From NCBI RefSeq assembly GCF_003268475.1, contig NZ_MCIF01000002.1, positions 947,261-1,011,260 of the forward strand: 64,000 nucleotides of DNA, read 5' to 3'. A program made the translations under genes and the position numbers. Positions 63,901 to 64,000 of the stretch are shown piece by piece. The notes beneath the pieces are model-generated. The model saw only the letters and a program-made list of their open reading frames with translations, did no database searches and had not been told where the DNA came from. The stretch is from Thermogemmatispora tikiterensis (GTDB lineage: Bacteria > Chloroflexota > Ktedonobacteria > Ktedonobacterales > Ktedonobacteraceae). Numbering within the stretch: the first letter of the stretch is position 1; each line of letters starts with the position of its first letter.

Positions 63901-64000
63901 ATGTTGCATGAAGCACAGAGGCAGGTGTCATCTGTCCTGATTGGCACGGCGCTCCCCCGCCAGGACGGAGAGGCCAAGGTAAGCGGGCGTGCTCGCTATG
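63901..64000 (+). CDS. Xanthine dehydrogenase/aldehyde oxidase-type molybdopterin-binding subunit, 5' end
   Basis: Only the first 33 codons are in the window. They encode a short leader and then VLIGTALPRQDGEAKVSGRA, followed by RY. The pattern G.(S/A)LPR.DGEAKV(T/S)GRARY is the near-universal opening of the large molybdopterin-binding subunits of the xanthine dehydrogenase, aldehyde oxidase and CO dehydrogenase family. A perfect AAAGGAGGT stands 9 bases before the ATG. Which substrate it oxidises cannot be told from this part. It is divergent from the GH5 gene. Confidence 0.8.
   Translation, partial: MLHEAQRQVSSVLIGTALPRQDGEAKVSGRARY

Overview
The window reads as chromosomal DNA of a high-GC, probably thermophilic, sporulating Ktedonobacteria-like Chloroflexota, most like Thermogemmatispora. 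This is an inference from the combination of many Hanks-type Ser/Thr kinases, plant-polysaccharide hydrolases (GH6, GH5-CBM2, GH16-CBM56, GH1), lineage-typical unknown proteins and high GC; no rRNA gene is present to prove it. No tRNA, CRISPR array or intact insertion sequence was seen.

Layout. 0-1.3 kb: end of a secreted GH6 cellulase with a clear terminator. 1.4-11 kb: a TPR-bearing kinase, then on the other strand a giant polytopic kinase (2,084 aa) translationally coupled to a membrane protein. 11.3-17.9 kb: a transcription unit nrdA-nrdB-metE behind a promoter, a cobalamin riboswitch and an intrinsic terminator, so a B12-independent ribonucleotide reductase and a B12-independent methionine synthase are predicted to be switched off together when B12 is plentiful. 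The NrdB carries the residues of a class Ic (Mn/Fe, tyrosyl-radical-free) R2. 17.9-22.3 kb: a three-gene ABC-2 exporter and an MFS transporter. 22.8-26.2 kb: an orphan DNA methyltransferase, a REP-type transposase relative whose HUH motif has become QVQ, a DCC-family protein and an R2-like ligand-binding oxidase.

26.4-42 kb is the most unusual part. Four large membrane proteins share one extracellular C-terminal module, resembling a baseplate-J fold with a conserved Cys-Cys pair and, in three of them, an FTGGQDPQ motif. Three are joined to cytoplasmic kinases and one to an unknown alpha/beta domain. Between them lie two unknown proteins, an array of four very small XRE-type regulators and a lipoprotein.

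43-51.5 kb: a nucleic-acid and repair neighbourhood with a truncated prim-pol-like protein, a membrane-anchored MutS-like ATPase, a STAND NTPase with TPRs, an endonuclease III and a RelE/ParE-like domain fused to a UvrD-type helicase. 51.9-63.6 kb: a beta-glucan utilisation locus (GH1, two oligopeptide-type permeases, a lipoprotein binding protein, a secreted GH16 with two CBM56 modules, a LacI regulator with twin operators on its own promoter, and a secreted GH5-CBM2). The window ends in the first codons of a molybdopterin-binding xanthine/aldehyde dehydrogenase-type subunit.
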